Assembly (NCBI RefSeq): GCF_038006045.1 | Contig: NZ_JBBOUK010000001.1 | Span: 971,001-1,035,000, forward strand | Reading direction: 5' to 3' | Source: Exiguobacterium sp. FSL W8-0210 | GTDB taxonomy: Bacteria; Bacillota; Bacilli; Exiguobacteriales; Exiguobacteriaceae | Length of the DNA stretch: 64,000 nucleotides | Shown: one piece after another, positions 1-9,839 of the stretch | Position numbering within the stretch: position 1 is the stretch's first letter | How the letters are laid out: every line of letters begins with the position of its first letter | The notes under the pieces: model-generated | The model's database searches: none | What the model was told of the DNA's origin: nothing | What the model saw: the letters and a program-made list of their open reading frames with translations, nothing else | Translations under genes and position numbers: made by a program

Positions 1-1
1 C

Positions 2-1459
2 ATTGACGCTACAGGAGAAACTGGCGTACTTGAGCAATTGATTCATGATTTTCCGGGAGCAGCGGTCTTACCGGGTGAATTCGTCAGAGTGTTGCTTGAG
101 CGATTGACTGAAAAAGAGAAAATGCTCGAAGCAATCATTCATTGTACGAGCGAGGCGATTTCCGTCGCCGATCAAGACGGACAGACGATGCTGATCAATC
201 CAGCATATACGCGTATGACTGGTTTCACGGAGCGAGACGTTGTCGGAAAACCGGCAAGTGCCGATATCGGAATGCAGGAATCCGTTCATTTGAAAGTCTT
301 GAATACGGGCGAGAACGTGCGGGATGTTCGCATGAAGATCGGGCAAGATCAACGTGATATCATCGTCAATGCGGCACCCGTCATCGTCGATGGACAAGTC
401 CGCGGTTCCGTTGGGGTCATTCGGGATATTTCAGAAATGAAGGCACTCGCCAAAGAATTGAAGGCAGCGCGACAAAAAATCCGGACGCTCGAAGCCAAAT
501 ATACTTTTGACGATATCATCGCTGAGAGTGAAGCGATGCGCTTCGTCGTCGATCAAGCAAAGCTTGCGGCAACGATGCCCGTCAACGTCTTGATTCGCGG
601 TGAATCCGGAACCGGCAAGGAACTGTTTGCACATGCGATCCATGCAGCGAGCGAACGTAAATATGAACAATTCGTCCGCGTCAACTGTGCGGCAATCGCA
701 CCGACGTTACTCGAAAGTGAACTATTCGGCTACGAGGAAGGCGCGTTCTCAGGAGCGCGACGTGGTGGGAAGCGGGGGTATTTCGAAGAAGCACATGGAG
801 GTTCGCTATTCTTAGATGAGATTGGCGAACTACCACTCGACGTCCAGGCCAAACTATTACGGGTGTTACAGGAAAATGAAGTCGTTCGCGTCGGTGGGAC
901 GAAGGCGATTCCAGTCGATGTCCGGATTATCGCGGCGACGAATGCGAATCTAGAGCAAAAGATCATCATGAATGAGTTCCGAGAAGATCTCTACTACCGG
1001 ATCAATCGTTTACCGATTCACATACCGGCACTACGTGAGCGACCGGATGATATCGCACCATTGACCTTGCACTTACTCCGTAAATTGAATCAAAGTTATG
1101 GACGATCGGTCGGACGGATCTCAGATGATGTACTTGAAGCAATGAAGAAGCAACCGTGGAAAGGAAATGTCCGCGAGCTTGAAAATGTCATCGGTCGCGC
1201 GTTGATTTTTACGGATAAAACAGAAACCGTCTTGCGAAAAGGTCATCTTCAGCTTGTCGTGCCACAAACAACGAAAGTCACGACGAGACAGAAAAAGGAA
1301 ATCAAGCATCTATCGGACGAGATGTCACACGTCGAAGAACGGTTGATTCGGGAAGCGCTTACTGCCTTTAATGGCAACAAAACAGAAGCGGCGAAACAAC
1401 TAGGAATTTCTCTTCGGGCACTTTATTACAAAGTGGAACGATTTAACATCTATTCGTGA
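2..1459 (+). CDS. bkdR: Sigma-54-dependent activator BkdR-like (5' end cut by window)
   Basis: Enhancer-binding activator that probably turns on the adjacent branched-chain keto acid operon. The frame is open to the left edge, and 485 codons are visible. Family members such as Bacillus BkdR are near 690 aa, so the N-terminus lies outside; a TTG at 38 is not needed as a start. In order I see a PAS domain (about DNA 110-430), then an AAA+ sigma-54 interaction domain with Walker A GESGTGKE (DNA near 599), GAFSGA (a Ser variant of the GAFTGA loop) and Walker B SLFLDEIGELP. A C-terminal Fis-type helix-turn-helix contains NKTEAAKQLGISLRALYYK. The sigma-54 promoter directly downstream supports the role. 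The PAS ligand is unknown. Confidence 0.9.
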   Translation: MDATGETGVLEQLIHDFPGAAVLPGEFVRVLLERLTEKEKMLEAIIHCTSEAISVADQDGQTMLINPAYTRMTGFTERDVVGKPASADIGMQESVHLKVLNTGENVRDVRMKIGQDQRDIIVNAAPVIVDGQVRGSVGVIRDISEMKALAKELKAARQKIRTLEAKYTFDDIIAESEAMRFVVDQAKLAATMPVNVLIRGESGTGKELFAHAIHAASERKYEQFVRVNCAAIAPTLLESELFGYEEGAFSGARRGGKRGYFEEAHGGSLFLDEIGELPLDVQAKLLRVLQENEVVRVGGTKAIPVDVRIIAATNANLEQKIIMNEFREDLYYRINRLPIHIPALRERPDDIAPLTLHLLRKLNQSYGRSVGRISDDVLEAMKKQPWKGNVRELENVIGRALIFTDKTETVLRKGHLQLVVPQTTKVTTRQKKEIKHLSDEMSHVEERLIREALTAFNGNKTEAAKQLGISLRALYYKVERFNIYS

Positions 1460-1460
1460 A

Positions 1461-1510
1461 GCGCAAATTTTTGCGTGCAATATATTGCAAAAAATGCAAA
1501 AGCGTGCAAA
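1461..1510 (+). promoter_or_regulatory. Candidate BkdR upstream activating sequence
   Basis: TGCAA occurs four times in 34 bases (1476-1480, 1486-1490, 1495-1499, 1505-1509). Two small palindromes are present: CGCAAA-tt-TTTGCG at 1462-1475 and TTGC-GT-GCAA at 1471-1480. The cluster lies about 45-90 bases upstream of the -24 element, within the usual range for enhancer-binding activators. That BkdR binds here is inferred. Confidence 0.5.
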
Positions 1511-1550
1511 ATTAAAGACGTTCTTGCTTAACCTACCGTCTCTTTTGAAT

Positions 1551-1566
1551 TGGCACGAAAATTGCT
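1551..1566 (+). promoter_or_regulatory. Sigma-54 promoter of the bkd operon
   Basis: TGGCAC at 1551-1556 and TTGCT at 1562-1566 are separated by 5 bases, matching the -24/-12 consensus TGGCAC-N5-TTGC exactly. The site is about 38 bases upstream of ptb, directly after the gene for the sigma-54 activator. SigL (RpoN) must be encoded elsewhere. Confidence 0.92.
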
Positions 1567-1603
1567 ATTACTATTTATGTATGACAGGTGAGGGGGGAAT
1601 ACG

Positions 1604-2524
1604 GTGAGATTCAGTGAAATGGTCGAGCAGGCAGCTCGACTCGAAGATTCCGTCGTTGCGATTGCAGCTGCGGATGACGAAGAAGTGATGGATGCTGTCG
1701 CATTAGCAATTGAGAACGATTTAGCGCGTTTTCATTTGTTCGGGGATGCGACACGGATTCAGCAGATGATTCAAAAGCGAGCATTACGAGAGTCACAGTT
1801 CGTGATCACTCATACTTCTACATCGCAAGAAGCGGCAGAACGTGCCGCTCATGCCGTTCGCAAAGGGGATGCGAGCGTCTTGATGAAAGGTCTTGTTCCG
1901 ACAGCAACGTTCATGAAAGCTGTCTTGAACAAAGAAACGGGTCTGCGTTCAGGGAATGTCTTGTCGCATGTCGCGTTGTTTGAAGTACCGGGGCGTGAAT
2001 CAGCAATCGGATTAACCGATGCAGCGATTCATATCCAACCGACACTCGAAGACAAAGTGAAGATCATCGAAAACGGTGTCTCCGCCTTACGAGCGCTTGG
2101 ATACGGCTTACCAAAAGTCGCAGTCTTAGCAGCTGTCGAAGTCGTCAATCCAACGATGCAGGCGACGATTGATGCCGCTCTGCTAACACAAATGAACCGA
2201 CGTGGTCAAATCAAGGATTGCCTTGTAGACGGACCACTCGCACTCGACAATGCCGTAAATCTCGTCGCTGCCCAGCAAAAAGGGCTAACGGGAGACGTAG
2301 CAGGTCAGGCGGATTTACTCGTCGTTCCGCAAATTGAAGTCGGAAACGTCATCTACAAATCACTCATGTATTTCGCACATGCCTCGGTTGCGGCGATTCT
2401 CGTCGGAGCGCGGGCGCCAGTCGTTTTGACTAGCCGTGCCGATACAGCAGAAGCAAAAATGTACTCACTAGCCTTTGCGCTATTAAATGCCCAACAGACG
2501 AAAAAAGTAAAACAAACAATCTGA
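1604..2524 (+). CDS. ptb: Phosphate butyryltransferase
   Basis: Cytosolic enzyme of the PTA_PTB family that exchanges CoA for phosphate on butyryl- and branched acyl-CoAs, giving acyl phosphates for the butyrate kinase encoded two genes downstream. It has 306 aa, the normal family length. The GTG start follows a strong purine-rich ribosome site (GAGGGGGG). It is the first gene after the sigma-54 promoter and is followed after 13 bases by bcd. Position and length separate it from the general phosphotransacetylase Pta. Confidence 0.92.
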   Translation: MRFSEMVEQAARLEDSVVAIAAADDEEVMDAVALAIENDLARFHLFGDATRIQQMIQKRALRESQFVITHTSTSQEAAERAAHAVRKGDASVLMKGLVPTATFMKAVLNKETGLRSGNVLSHVALFEVPGRESAIGLTDAAIHIQPTLEDKVKIIENGVSALRALGYGLPKVAVLAAVEVVNPTMQATIDAALLTQMNRRGQIKDCLVDGPLALDNAVNLVAAQQKGLTGDVAGQADLLVVPQIEVGNVIYKSLMYFAHASVAAILVGARAPVVLTSRADTAEAKMYSLAFALLNAQQTKKVKQTI

Positions 2525-2537
2525 GGAGGAACTTAAA

Positions 2538-3662
2538 ATGGTCGAAACAAACGTAGAATCACGCTTCAGCATCTTTGAAACAATGGAGATGGAAGATTAC
2601 GAACAAGTCGTTTTTTGCCACGATAAAGTATCAGGACTAAAAGCAATCATTGCGATTCATGACACGACACTCGGACCGGCACTCGGTGGACTTCGCATGT
2701 GGAACTATGCATCAGACGAAGAGGCATTGATTGATGCGCTCCGTTTATCAAAAGGAATGACGTATAAGAACGCAGCCGCTGGGTTGAACCTTGGTGGTGG
2801 TAAAGCTGTCATCATCGGCGATGCGAAGACACAAAAGTCAGAAGCACTCTTCCGGGCATTCGGACGTTACGTCCAGTCACTGAACGGTCGTTACATCACA
2901 GCAGAAGATGTCAATACGACGGTTGCAGACATGGATTACATCCACATGGAGACAGATTTCGTTACTGGTGTCAGCCCAGCATTCGGATCAAGCGGTAACC
3001 CATCACCGGTTACGGCATACGGTGTCTACCGTGGAATGAAAGCAGCGGCAAAAGAAGTGTACGGAACAGATTCACTTGGTGGAAAAACGATTGCGATCCA
3101 AGGTGTCGGTAACGTTGCCTTCAATCTATGCCGTCATTTACATGAAGAAGGGGCGAAACTGATCGTCACGGACATCAACCAAGAAGCACTTCAACGTGCA
3201 GAAGAAGCATTCGGTGCCTTGATCGTCGCACCAGAAGACATCTACAGTGTCGAAGCGGATATCTTTGCACCATGTGCCCTCGGTGCGACATTGAACGACG
3301 AGACGATTTCACAATTGAAAGTCAAGATCATCGCTGGTGCAGCAAATAACCAACTCAAAGAAGACCGTCACGGTGACATGCTTGAAGAACGCGATATCTT
3401 ATACGTACCAGACTTCGTCATCAATGCCGGTGGTGTCATCAACGTTGCCGATGAACTCGACGGATACAACCGTGATCGTGCCATGAAAAAAGTTGAACTC
3501 GTCTACGATGCAGTCACGAAAGTGTTCGAAATCGCAAAACGCGATCATTTACCGACATACCGGGCGGCTGAGAAAATGGCAGAAGAGCGCATTGCGACGA
3601 TGCGTAGTGCCCGCAGCCAGTTCCTGCGTCGTGATAAAAACATTCTAGGATCACGCGGCTGA
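2538..3662 (+). CDS. bcd: Leucine dehydrogenase (branched-chain amino acid dehydrogenase)
   Basis: NAD-dependent oxidative deamination of leucine, isoleucine and valine to 2-keto acids, which feed the dehydrogenase complex encoded downstream. It is 374 aa, close to the Bacillus enzyme. Visible signatures are the Glu/Leu/Phe/Val dehydrogenase active-site segment [13 protein letters not shown] (around residues 75-87, with the catalytic Lys) and a Rossmann fold with [10 protein letters not shown] (near residue 190). An AGGAGG site lies 8-10 bases before the ATG. It sits between ptb and buk. Confidence 0.95.
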   Translation: MVETNVESRFSIFETMEMEDYEQVVFCHDKVSGLKAIIAIHDTTLGPALGGLRMWNYASDEEALIDALRLSKGMTYKNAAAGLNLGGGKAVIIGDAKTQKSEALFRAFGRYVQSLNGRYITAEDVNTTVADMDYIHMETDFVTGVSPAFGSSGNPSPVTAYGVYRGMKAAAKEVYGTDSLGGKTIAIQGVGNVAFNLCRHLHEEGAKLIVTDINQEALQRAEEAFGALIVAPEDIYSVEADIFAPCALGATLNDETISQLKVKIIAGAANNQLKEDRHGDMLEERDILYVPDFVINAGGVINVADELDGYNRDRAMKKVELVYDAVTKVFEIAKRDHLPTYRAAEKMAEERIATMRSARSQFLRRDKNILGSRG

Positions 3663-3678
3663 TCAGAGGAGGATATCC

Positions 3679-4782
3679 ATGAGCGAACGTATTTTAACGA
3701 TCAATCCCGGTTCGACGTCGACGAAGATTGGTATCTTCGAAGGGGCGAATCAGGTGTTCACGAAGACGTTACGCCATCCAGCGGAGGCGGTCGGAGGACC
3801 GCTTCCAGCGCAGCTGGAGATGCGTCGTCATGTGTTACTCGAAGTGTTAGCTGAAGAACAGATCGATTTGAAAGCGCTTACTGCAGTCGTGGGACGCGGA
3901 GGACTACTCCGACCACTCGTTAGCGGTACGTACGCCGTTAACCAGGAAATGCGAGAAGACTTACTCAGCGGTATTTTTGGCGTCCATGCCTCGAACCTCG
4001 GTGGACTCCTCGCGGATGAGATTGCTCGGACACTCGATATCCCATCGTTCATCGTTGATCCAGTCGTCGTTGACGAACTTGAGCCGATTGCGCGAATTAC
4101 AGGCTTACCTGAACTTGAACGAAAGAGTATTTTCCATGCCTTGAATCAAAAAGCTGTCGCGAAGCGGTACGCGAAGGAAATCGGACGTCCATATGAGGAA
4201 CTACGTCTGATCATCGCACACATGGGCGGCGGCATTACGGTCGGTGCGCACCAAGAGGGGCGTGTCATCGATGTCAACAACGGACTCGATGGAGAAGGAC
4301 CGTTTTCGCCGGAACGAAGCGGATCGCTACCTGTTGGTCAACTAGTAGAACTATGTTATAGTACCAAGTATAAACTCGAAGAGATGAAGCGTCTGGTCGT
4401 TGGGTCAGGCGGACTTGTCGCGCACTTGGGAACGTTTGACGCGATCGAGATCGAGCACCGGATTGAGGAAGGCGACGAAAAAGCGGCGTTGTTATATGAC
4501 GCGATGGCGTACCGGATCGCAAAAGAGATCGCTGGTCAAAGTGCCGTCTTGTTCGGTCAGATCGACGCGATCATCCTAACAGGCGGACTTGCCTATAGTG
4601 ATCGATTGACGCGTGCGATCGAAGAACGCATCGCCCACCTCGGTCAAGTCGTACGTAGTCCTGGTGAAGATGAGTTGCAGGCGCTCGCAGAAGGAGTGTT
4701 GCGTGTCTTACGTGGGGAAGAAGAAGTTAAGGAATATGGAGGCGAACCAACATGGCTAGAGAATTCGACGTCGTTGTCCTAG
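3679..4782 (+). CDS. buk: Butyrate kinase
   Basis: Transfers phosphate from butyryl or branched acyl phosphates to ADP, yielding ATP and free acid. It belongs to the acetokinase fold: the N-terminal phosphate loop reads [12 protein letters not shown], and the central motifs are [12 protein letters not shown] and [16 protein letters not shown]. The 367-aa length is typical. Ptb and Buk make the last step of branched-chain catabolism energy-yielding. The gene overlaps lpdV by 31 bp in another frame, which suggests translational coupling. Confidence 0.94.
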   Translation: MSERILTINPGSTSTKIGIFEGANQVFTKTLRHPAEAVGGPLPAQLEMRRHVLLEVLAEEQIDLKALTAVVGRGGLLRPLVSGTYAVNQEMREDLLSGIFGVHASNLGGLLADEIARTLDIPSFIVDPVVVDELEPIARITGLPELERKSIFHALNQKAVAKRYAKEIGRPYEELRLIIAHMGGGITVGAHQEGRVIDVNNGLDGEGPFSPERSGSLPVGQLVELCYSTKYKLEEMKRLVVGSGGLVAHLGTFDAIEIEHRIEEGDEKAALLYDAMAYRIAKEIAGQSAVLFGQIDAIILTGGLAYSDRLTRAIEERIAHLGQVVRSPGEDELQALAEGVLRVLRGEEEVKEYGGEPTWLENSTSLS

Positions 4783-6173
4783 GTGGTGGACCCGGTGGAT
4801 ATGTCGCCGCGATTCGTGCGGCACAAGCCGGGAAGTCGGTAGCAATCGTGGAACAAGGAAAATTAGGCGGGACATGCTTACATCGTGGCTGTATCCCATC
4901 TAAAGCCTTTTTAAAATCAGCAGCAGTCTATCAGACGGTCAAACACGCTGCTACATATGGCGTGGACGTACCGGAATCGTTTTTACGATTCGAACAGGTC
5001 AAACAACGTAAACAAGAGATCGTAGATGGGTTAGAGGCAGGTATTCAGCATCTGATGAAAAAAGGAAAGATTGAAGTCTTTCATGGTCGGGGTTCGATTC
5101 TTGGACCAAGTATCTTTTCACCAATGCCGGGAACAATCAGCGTTGAGCCGGAAGAAGGCGAAGGCGAGTTGATCCTTCCGCGTCAATTGATCGTCGCGAC
5201 AGGGTCGCGTCCACGTCCATTGAACGGACTTGCTTTTGATTCAGAGTATGTCCTCAGCTCGGATGATGCCCTCGATATGGCAGATTTGCCAAAGTCGATC
5301 GTCATCATCGGTGGCGGCGTCATCGGTGTCGAATGGGCATCGATGTTGACGGATTTTGACGTCGCAGTAACGGTCGTCGAATTCAGCGACCGGATTTTAC
5401 CGACGGAAGATGCGGCAGTCAGTCGTGAAGTCGCCCGTCAATTGAAAAAGCGGGGCGTCAAGATTCATACCGGCGCAGCTGCACAAAGTGACACGTTCCG
5501 GATGTCAGAAGACGGTGTCTCGATCGCGATCGACCGTAACGGAGAACAAACGACGCTTGAAGCGGATAAATTGCTTGTCGCAATCGGTCGAATAGCGAAC
5601 GTCGAAGGCATTGGGATTGAAAACACGAATATCGTCGTCGAAAATGGCTTCATCCAAGTAGATGACCATTTCCGGACGAAGGATCAACATATCTATGCGA
5701 TCGGGGATGTCATCGGTCGCTTACAACTGGCGCACGTCGCGTCAGCAGAAGGTGTCAAAGCGGTCGAGGCGATCGTAAACGGAACGACGACACCACTTGA
5801 GTATGCGTTCGTACCACGTTGTATCTACAGCGTACCGGAAGCGGCATCGGTCGGTTTGACGGAAGACGAAGCGAAACGTGCCGGAATGGACGTTAAGGTC
5901 GGAAGCTTCTCGTTCAACGGATTAGGGAAAGCGCGAATCGAAGGAGAGGCGGCAGGATTCATCAAGCTCGTCTCCGATGCGAAGACAGATGATCTTGTCG
6001 GCGTTCACATCGTCGGACCAAAAGCAACGGAACTGATCAGTGAAGGTGGATTAGCGCTCGTACTCAATGCAACGGCATGGGAAGTCGGACAGCTCGTGCA
6101 TCCACACCCGGCCTTGTCAGAAGCATTCGGAGAAGCAGCACTTGCAGTCGACGGACTTGCGGTTCACGCCTAA
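4752..6173 (+). CDS. lpdV: Dihydrolipoyl dehydrogenase, E3 of branched-chain keto acid complex
   Basis: FAD flavoenzyme that reoxidises the dihydrolipoyl arms of BkdB using NAD. The N-terminal FAD site reads [13 protein letters not shown], the redox disulfide lies in [13 protein letters not shown], the NAD-binding glycine motif is [13 protein letters not shown], and the C-terminal catalytic His is in HPHPALSE. Length is 473 aa. The start overlaps the end of buk. The location between buk and bkdAA marks it as the operon-specific E3 rather than the pyruvate dehydrogenase E3. Confidence 0.94.
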   Translation: MAREFDVVVLGGGPGGYVAAIRAAQAGKSVAIVEQGKLGGTCLHRGCIPSKAFLKSAAVYQTVKHAATYGVDVPESFLRFEQVKQRKQEIVDGLEAGIQHLMKKGKIEVFHGRGSILGPSIFSPMPGTISVEPEEGEGELILPRQLIVATGSRPRPLNGLAFDSEYVLSSDDALDMADLPKSIVIIGGGVIGVEWASMLTDFDVAVTVVEFSDRILPTEDAAVSREVARQLKKRGVKIHTGAAAQSDTFRMSEDGVSIAIDRNGEQTTLEADKLLVAIGRIANVEGIGIENTNIVVENGFIQVDDHFRTKDQHIYAIGDVIGRLQLAHVASAEGVKAVEAIVNGTTTPLEYAFVPRCIYSVPEAASVGLTEDEAKRAGMDVKVGSFSFNGLGKARIEGEAAGFIKLVSDAKTDDLVGVHIVGPKATELISEGGLALVLNATAWEVGQLVHPHPALSEAFGEAALAVDGLAVHA

Positions 6174-6186
6174 GGAGGAATTACGG

Positions 6187-7200
6187 ATGGAAAAAATAGA
6201 ATTCAAAGAATTAGTAGAACTCGGATTAACGGAACAGGACGCGATTCAGATGTTCGAAACGATGGTCCGTGCGCGGAAGATCGACGAACGGATGTGGAAG
6301 TTGAACCGAGCGGGTAAAATTCCCTTCCTCGTCTCATGTCAAGGACAAGAAGCGGCTCAAGTCGGTGCAGCGTTCGCCCTTGAAAAAGGAACGGACTACA
6401 TTTTGCCGTATTACCGTGATTTAGGCGTCGTCTTACACTTCGGTCAAACGTCACGCGATATCATGCTGTCGGCATTCGCAAAGGCAGAAGATCCGAACTC
6501 AGGTGGTCGTCAAATGCCAGGACACTATGGTTCACGTGCCTTGAATATCGTCACGGGTTCAAGTCCGGTCACGACACAAGTCCCACATGCTGTTGGAATT
6601 GCACTGGCTGCGAAGATGCGTAAGGAACCACTCGTTGCTTACGTCTCGTTCGGAGAGGGCTCTTCAAACCAAGGAGACTTCCATGAAGGGGCGAACTTCG
6701 CCGGAATTCATAAACTTCCGGTCATCTTGTTCTGTGAAAACAATAAATACGCGATCTCGACACCTCTCTCGAAACAGCTGTCGGCGAAACACGTTGCTGA
6801 TCGGGCGATCGGCTATGGTATGCCAGGCTATACGGTGGACGGCATCGACCCACTCGCTGTCTACAAGGTCGTCAAGGAAGCACGCGAGCGCGGATTACGG
6901 GGAGAAGGTCCGACCTTGATTGAAGTTGAAGTCGAACGTCTCGTGCCACACTCATCGGATGATGACGATAAATCGTACCGTTCTGCTGAAGAACTCGATG
7001 CCTTAAAAGCACGTGACGGGATCAAACTCTTCCGGGCGCGTTTGATTGAAATGGGCGTCCTGACGGAAGAATCAGCGACTGAAATCGAACAAGCGATGGA
7101 GAAAGAAGTCGACGAAGCAACGGCTTATGCGGAAGCAGCAGCTTACGATGCGCCAGAAAATGCATTACGTTACGTGTACGACGAGGAGGAAACGAAATGA
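6187..7200 (+). CDS. bkdAA: Branched-chain 2-oxoacid dehydrogenase E1 alpha
   Basis: Thiamine-diphosphate decarboxylase subunit that with BkdAB decarboxylates branched-chain 2-keto acids and acylates the BkdB lipoyl arm. The ATG at 6187 is chosen because AAGGAGG ends 7-10 bases upstream; the frame is open further upstream but would run into lpdV. The ThDP/Mg segment is visible as GEGSSNQGDFHEGANFAG followed by FCENNKYAISTP. Length is 337 aa. It overlaps bkdAB by 4 bases (ATGA). Confidence 0.95.
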   Translation: MEKIEFKELVELGLTEQDAIQMFETMVRARKIDERMWKLNRAGKIPFLVSCQGQEAAQVGAAFALEKGTDYILPYYRDLGVVLHFGQTSRDIMLSAFAKAEDPNSGGRQMPGHYGSRALNIVTGSSPVTTQVPHAVGIALAAKMRKEPLVAYVSFGEGSSNQGDFHEGANFAGIHKLPVILFCENNKYAISTPLSKQLSAKHVADRAIGYGMPGYTVDGIDPLAVYKVVKEARERGLRGEGPTLIEVEVERLVPHSSDDDDKSYRSAEELDALKARDGIKLFRARLIEMGVLTEESATEIEQAMEKEVDEATAYAEAAAYDAPENALRYVYDEEETK

Positions 7201-8180
7201 CGACGTTAAGTTTAATCGAAGCGATCAATAGTGCAATCAAAGAAGAAATGGAACGCGACGAGTCCGTCTTCATCCTCGGTGAAGACGTTGGTGTCCGTGG
7301 TGGTGTCTTCCGGGCGACCCAAGGATTGCTCGAACAATTCGGAGAAGAGCGTGTCATCGATGCACCACTCGCTGAGAGTGCGATTGCCGGTGTCGGAATC
7401 GGAGCTGCGATGTACGGCATGCGTCCGATTGCTGAAATGCAATTCGCTGACTTCATCATGCCAGCGGTCAACCAAATCGTCAGTGAAGCAGCGAAGATTC
7501 GGTACCGTTCGAATAATGACTGGACGTGTCCGATCGTCATCCGCGCACCGTTCGGCGGCGGTATTCACGGGGCACTTTATCATTCTCAGTCGGTCGAAGC
7601 GATGTTCAACTCGACGCCAGGACTGAAAATCGTCATCCCATCGAATCCATATGACGCAAAAGGATTGCTAAAGGCAGCGATTCGTTCGAATGATCCGGTC
7701 TTGTTCTTTGAGCACAAAAGAGGCTATCGTCTGTTAAAAGGAGATGTTCCTGAAGGCGACTATACGGTCGAAATCGGTAAAGCAGACGTCAAGCGTGAGG
7801 GCGAAGACGTGACGATCATCACTTACGGGCTATGTGTTCATATGGCACTTGAGGCAGCAACACGCCTTGAAAAAGACGGAATCGATGTCCACATCCTTGA
7901 CTTGCGGACGGTGTATCCAATCGACCGCGAAGCAGTCGTCGAAGCAGCGAAAAAGACGGGGAAAGTCTTGCTCGTCACGGAAGACAATAAAGAAGGTAGC
8001 GTCATGAGTGAAGTGTCGGCGATCATTGCAGAAGAAGCATTGTTCGATCTCGATGCACCAATCGAACGACTCTGTGGTCCAGACGTCCCAGCGATGCCAT
8101 ACGCTCCGACGATGGAGAAGTTCTTCAACATCTCAAGCGAGAAAATTGAAGATAAAATCCGGACGTTACACGCATACTAA
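7197..8180 (+). CDS. bkdAB: Branched-chain 2-oxoacid dehydrogenase E1 beta
   Basis: Beta subunit of the alpha2-beta2 E1 component, 327 aa, the normal size. The conserved N-terminal LGEDVGVRGGVFRAT and central PFGGGIHGALYHSQS segments match E1-beta, and the C-terminal transketolase domain includes HILDLRTVYPIDREA. Its start overlaps the stop of bkdAA, as is common for equimolar partner subunits. bkdB follows after 14 bases. Confidence 0.95.
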   Translation: MTTLSLIEAINSAIKEEMERDESVFILGEDVGVRGGVFRATQGLLEQFGEERVIDAPLAESAIAGVGIGAAMYGMRPIAEMQFADFIMPAVNQIVSEAAKIRYRSNNDWTCPIVIRAPFGGGIHGALYHSQSVEAMFNSTPGLKIVIPSNPYDAKGLLKAAIRSNDPVLFFEHKRGYRLLKGDVPEGDYTVEIGKADVKREGEDVTIITYGLCVHMALEAATRLEKDGIDVHILDLRTVYPIDREAVVEAAKKTGKVLLVTEDNKEGSVMSEVSAIIAEEALFDLDAPIERLCGPDVPAMPYAPTMEKFFNISSEKIEDKIRTLHAY

Positions 8181-8194
8181 GGGGGAACTGACCG

Positions 8195-9463
8195 ATGAAG
8201 ACTGAAACACTTACGATGCCACAACTCGGGGAAAGTGTTACTGAAGGAACGATTTCGATGTGGCTTGTCAAACCGGGCGATACTGTCAAAAAATATGATC
8301 CGATTGCAGAAGTCATTACCGATAAGGTAACGGCAGAAGTCCCATCTTCGTTTGATGGTGTGATTGAAAAACTGCTTGCAGAAGAAGGTGATACGTTGCA
8401 AGTCGGTGACGCGATCGTCACGATGCAAGTCAGCGGCGGATCGACGGAAGTCGCGGCGACCGAACAAGAAGTGCCGGCTGTCGAAGAAACGACGTCGGCT
8501 GATACATCGATGAAAAAACGCTATTCACCAGCGGTCTTGAAACTCTCGGGTGAGCATGGCATTGATCTCGAACAAGTGACGGGTACAGGAGCGGGCGGCC
8601 GGATTACCCGGAAAGATCTCTTGAAATTGATCGACTCTGGATCGATCCCGACACCACAAGCAACGGAACCAAAACCGGAAGCGCAAGCGGCTCCGGTAGC
8701 GCCTCCGGCAGAAGCACCACCCGCACCAAAACGTCCGGTCAGTGCACCACAACCGACGGAAACGGGCGACATCGAGATTCCGACTGCCGGTGTGCGTCAA
8801 GCGATCGCTTCGAACATGGTTCGCGCGAAACACGAAGCGCCACATGCTTGGTTGATGATCGAAGTTGATGTCACGAACTTGGTCGAAGCACGTAATCGTC
8901 ATAAAGATGCGTTCTTCAAACAAGAAGGGGTCAAATTGACGTTCTTACCGTTCTTCATGAAGGCGACAGTCGAAGGATTGAAGAAACATCCAATCATGAA
9001 CTCGACATGGGCGGGAGATAAGATCATTCAAAAGAAAGCGATCAACCTATCACTTGCTGTCGCGACGCAGGACGCTCTGTTCGTACCGGTCGTCAAGAAT
9101 GCGGATGAATTAAGCATCAAGGGGATCGCACGCGCGATCGATGACTTCGGGAAACGCGCACAAGCCGGCACGTTGTCATCTGCAGAGATGCAAGGTGGGA
9201 CGTTTACGGTTAACAATACGGGATCATTCGGTTCGATCCAATCAGCACCGATTCTTAACTTCCCGCAAGCGGCGATTCTATCCGTTGAATCAATCGTCAA
9301 ACGTCCAGTTTGGGTGAACGGCATGTTCGCAGCACGCGACATGGTCAACCTCTGTATGTCGATCGACCACCGGGTGCTCGACGGACTCGTAGCCGGACAG
9401 TTCCTACAAACTGTCAAACAAGCGCTCGAATCGATTGATCCGAACCAACTTTCCTTATACTGA
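8195..9463 (+). CDS. bkdB: Branched-chain 2-oxoacid dehydrogenase E2 (lipoamide acyltransferase)
   Basis: Core acyltransferase that passes the acyl group from lipoyl-lysine to CoA. Domains in order: one lipoyl domain (residues 1-75, lipoylated Lys in EVITDKVTAEVPS), an E3/E1-binding domain near residues 110-145 (YSPAVLKLSGEHG to GRITRKDLL), an Ala/Pro-rich linker near 150-190, and a catalytic domain ending with the SIDHRVLDG active-site motif. It has 422 aa and is the last gene of the operon. No clear intrinsic terminator lies before the trp promoter, which begins 10 bases after the stop. Confidence 0.95.
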   Translation: MKTETLTMPQLGESVTEGTISMWLVKPGDTVKKYDPIAEVITDKVTAEVPSSFDGVIEKLLAEEGDTLQVGDAIVTMQVSGGSTEVAATEQEVPAVEETTSADTSMKKRYSPAVLKLSGEHGIDLEQVTGTGAGGRITRKDLLKLIDSGSIPTPQATEPKPEAQAAPVAPPAEAPPAPKRPVSAPQPTETGDIEIPTAGVRQAIASNMVRAKHEAPHAWLMIEVDVTNLVEARNRHKDAFFKQEGVKLTFLPFFMKATVEGLKKHPIMNSTWAGDKIIQKKAINLSLAVATQDALFVPVVKNADELSIKGIARAIDDFGKRAQAGTLSSAEMQGGTFTVNNTGSFGSIQSAPILNFPQAAILSVESIVKRPVWVNGMFAARDMVNLCMSIDHRVLDGLVAGQFLQTVKQALESIDPNQLSLY

Positions 9464-9473
9464 GTTTTTCCAG

Positions 9474-9502
9474 TTGACAGGGAAGAAGAAGCATCGTAAT
9501 AT
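9474..9502 (+). promoter_or_regulatory. Sigma-A promoter of the trp operon
   Basis: TTGACA at 9474-9479 and TAATAT at 9497-9502 are separated by 17 bases, a near-consensus vegetative promoter. Transcription should start near 9509 and run through two T-box leaders before trpE. Confidence 0.85.
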
Positions 9503-9539
9503 AAGAATCAATTCAACACACGATAGCAAAGACGAAGAG

Positions 9540-9803
9540 AAGTAACTTGTGAAACGATTCAAGAGAGCTGATGGGTGGTGCGAATCAGTATCGGGCAACA
9601 AGCGAATGGCCTTCTGAGCTTCAGACCGAATCCCTTCAATGGGTAGTAGGCTCTGACGGGTTCCTCCCGTTATCGGGGTCGACGAATCAGGACAACGGTC
9701 CGGTTCGTTTCAAAGGGGACGGTGTCAGCATCGTCAACGAAGGTGGTACCGCGGGTCTTCCCGTCCTTCATGTTCTACATGAATGGGCGAGAAGACCCTT
9801 TTC
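9540..9803 (+). promoter_or_regulatory. T-box riboswitch 1 of the trp operon leader
   Basis: Leader RNA that senses uncharged tRNA. Stem I begins with GATTC (9556-9560) pairing with GAATC (9628-9632) and contains the AGAGAG and GGTGGTG elements. AGTAGG and the ACGGG/CCCGTTA stem follow at 9645-9672. The T-box AAGGTGGTACCGCGG is at 9740-9754. A terminator helix (GGGTCTTC 9753-9760 with GAAGACCC 9791-9798) competes with the antiterminator. The specifier codon is not certain by eye: a UGG lies at 9640-9642 but outside the expected specifier loop. Confidence 0.9.
9753..9803 (+). terminator. Regulated terminator of T-box 1
   Basis: GGGTCTTC (9753-9760) pairs with GAAGACCC (9791-9798). An inner stem is TTCATG-ttcta-CATGAA. 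Only a short CTTTTCG tract follows, so it is weaker than the second terminator. Its 5' arm overlaps the T-box, as expected for a mutually exclusive antiterminator. Confidence 0.75.
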
Positions 9804-9839
9804 GTATACAATCGAATCAAACAAATCGTAGAGTGAGTT

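Noticed and set aside
7022-7540. 172-codon minus-strand frame over bkdAA/bkdAB
   Set aside because: Antisense shadow of two certain genes with no recognisable domain.
9604-9609. GAATGG as the Trp specifier of T-box 1
   Set aside because: The same GAATGG occurs at the same place in T-box 2 and lies in the distal arm of Stem I, so it looks like a conserved structural element.
9571-9831. 86-codon open frame between bkdB and trpE
   Set aside because: It lies entirely inside the first T-box leader and its terminator; the bases are explained by RNA structure.
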